A stretch of DNA of 62,400 nucleotides from an uncultured Bacteroidales bacterium (GTDB lineage Bacteria > Bacteroidota > Bacteroidia > Bacteroidales > Bacteroidaceae), in contig CADBXL010000021.1 in assembly GCA_902798615.1 (NCBI GenBank), positions 1-62,400 of the forward strand, in the 5' to 3' direction. This document shows, in pieces, positions 62,251 to 62,400 of this stretch; the stretch's first letter is position 1, and the number at the start of each line of letters is the position of its first letter. The position numbers and the translations under genes were made by a program. The notes under the pieces were generated by a model, which was not told the DNA's origin, did no database searches, and was given only the letters and a program-made list of their open reading frames with translations.

Positions 62251-62400
62251 TGTACATTTTCCGCGATCTATTTCAGATAAACCAGATAAATCCTTTTTTT
62301 TATTATTACTGTCCGATAAACCTCTGTAACTTACCTTCCATCAAGAAATTGAATCTTGGTAAGCCTATGAATAATACAAAAACAATAAAAACCCCTTAAT

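Noticed and set aside
62190-62399. 69-codon frame at the right edge
   Set aside because: It runs through the CGCAAAGACG hairpin and has no convincing protein character.

Overview
The window looks like the chromosome of a Bacteroidales bacterium, most likely Prevotellaceae (Prevotella, Segatella or a relative). The grounds are a TamB/TamL pair, the gene pairs DUF4827-glmM, DUF4199-GT2, DUF6452-DUF6048 and TPR-ribH, fimbrillin-type lipoproteins, Listeria-Bacteroides repeats, and Bacteroidetes promoters (TTTG, 19-21 bp, TAnnTTTG) ahead of many genes. No rRNA or species-specific marker is present, so the genus is an inference.

Layout. 1-8005: the start of an RluA-type pseudouridine synthase (minus strand), then tamB and tamL, which belong to outer-membrane biogenesis. 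8006-11428: a gene-poor stretch with two small minus-strand genes (a secreted hypothetical protein and a DUF2185/Imm33-like protein) and a dense cluster of palindromic elements. 11429-31566: mostly housekeeping genes: a nucleotidyltransferase, a DHH phosphoesterase, DUF4827-glmM, an SRP RNA next to tRNA-Thr, DUF4199-GT2-DUF6452-DUF6048, apbE-Crp/Fnr regulator, dcp, dCMP deaminase-S41 protease-5-FCL, DUF721 and recF, a three-gene DUF3791/DUF3990 cassette, TPR-ribH and an unknown two-gene cassette. 31646-62072: a cell-surface region with a 1642-residue protein carrying InlB/Listeria-Bacteroides repeats (minus strand), and divergent from it four fimbrillin-like lipoproteins followed by a giant 6411-residue secreted repeat protein.

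The most unusual feature is the number and position of short palindromic elements. One GC-rich family (arms like GGCCTCTCCCCCCGCCC, centre CCGTAGGG) lies between genes but is also read in frame inside rluA, tamB (twice), probably tamL, and the giant surface gene. A similar hairpin sits in one fimbrillin gene and an AT-rich iterated word sits in the 5-FCL gene. A second family has termini like TTAACGTGAGTTCGATGA and forms chains of MITE-like units. A third class is hairpins whose arms are made of a short word repeated two to four times, with a different word at each locus. This resembles in principle the Rickettsia palindromic elements that insert into reading frames, but I do not recognise these families by name.

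Other points of interest are the toxin-antitoxin-like cassette joined by 4-nt overlaps directly to recF, a recF stop codon supplied by a palindromic element, an SRP RNA about 5 nt from a tRNA, and the higher-order repeat structure (about 500 residues, nearly three copies) of the giant protein, which is probably a surface adhesin or stalk linked to the fimbrillin operon.
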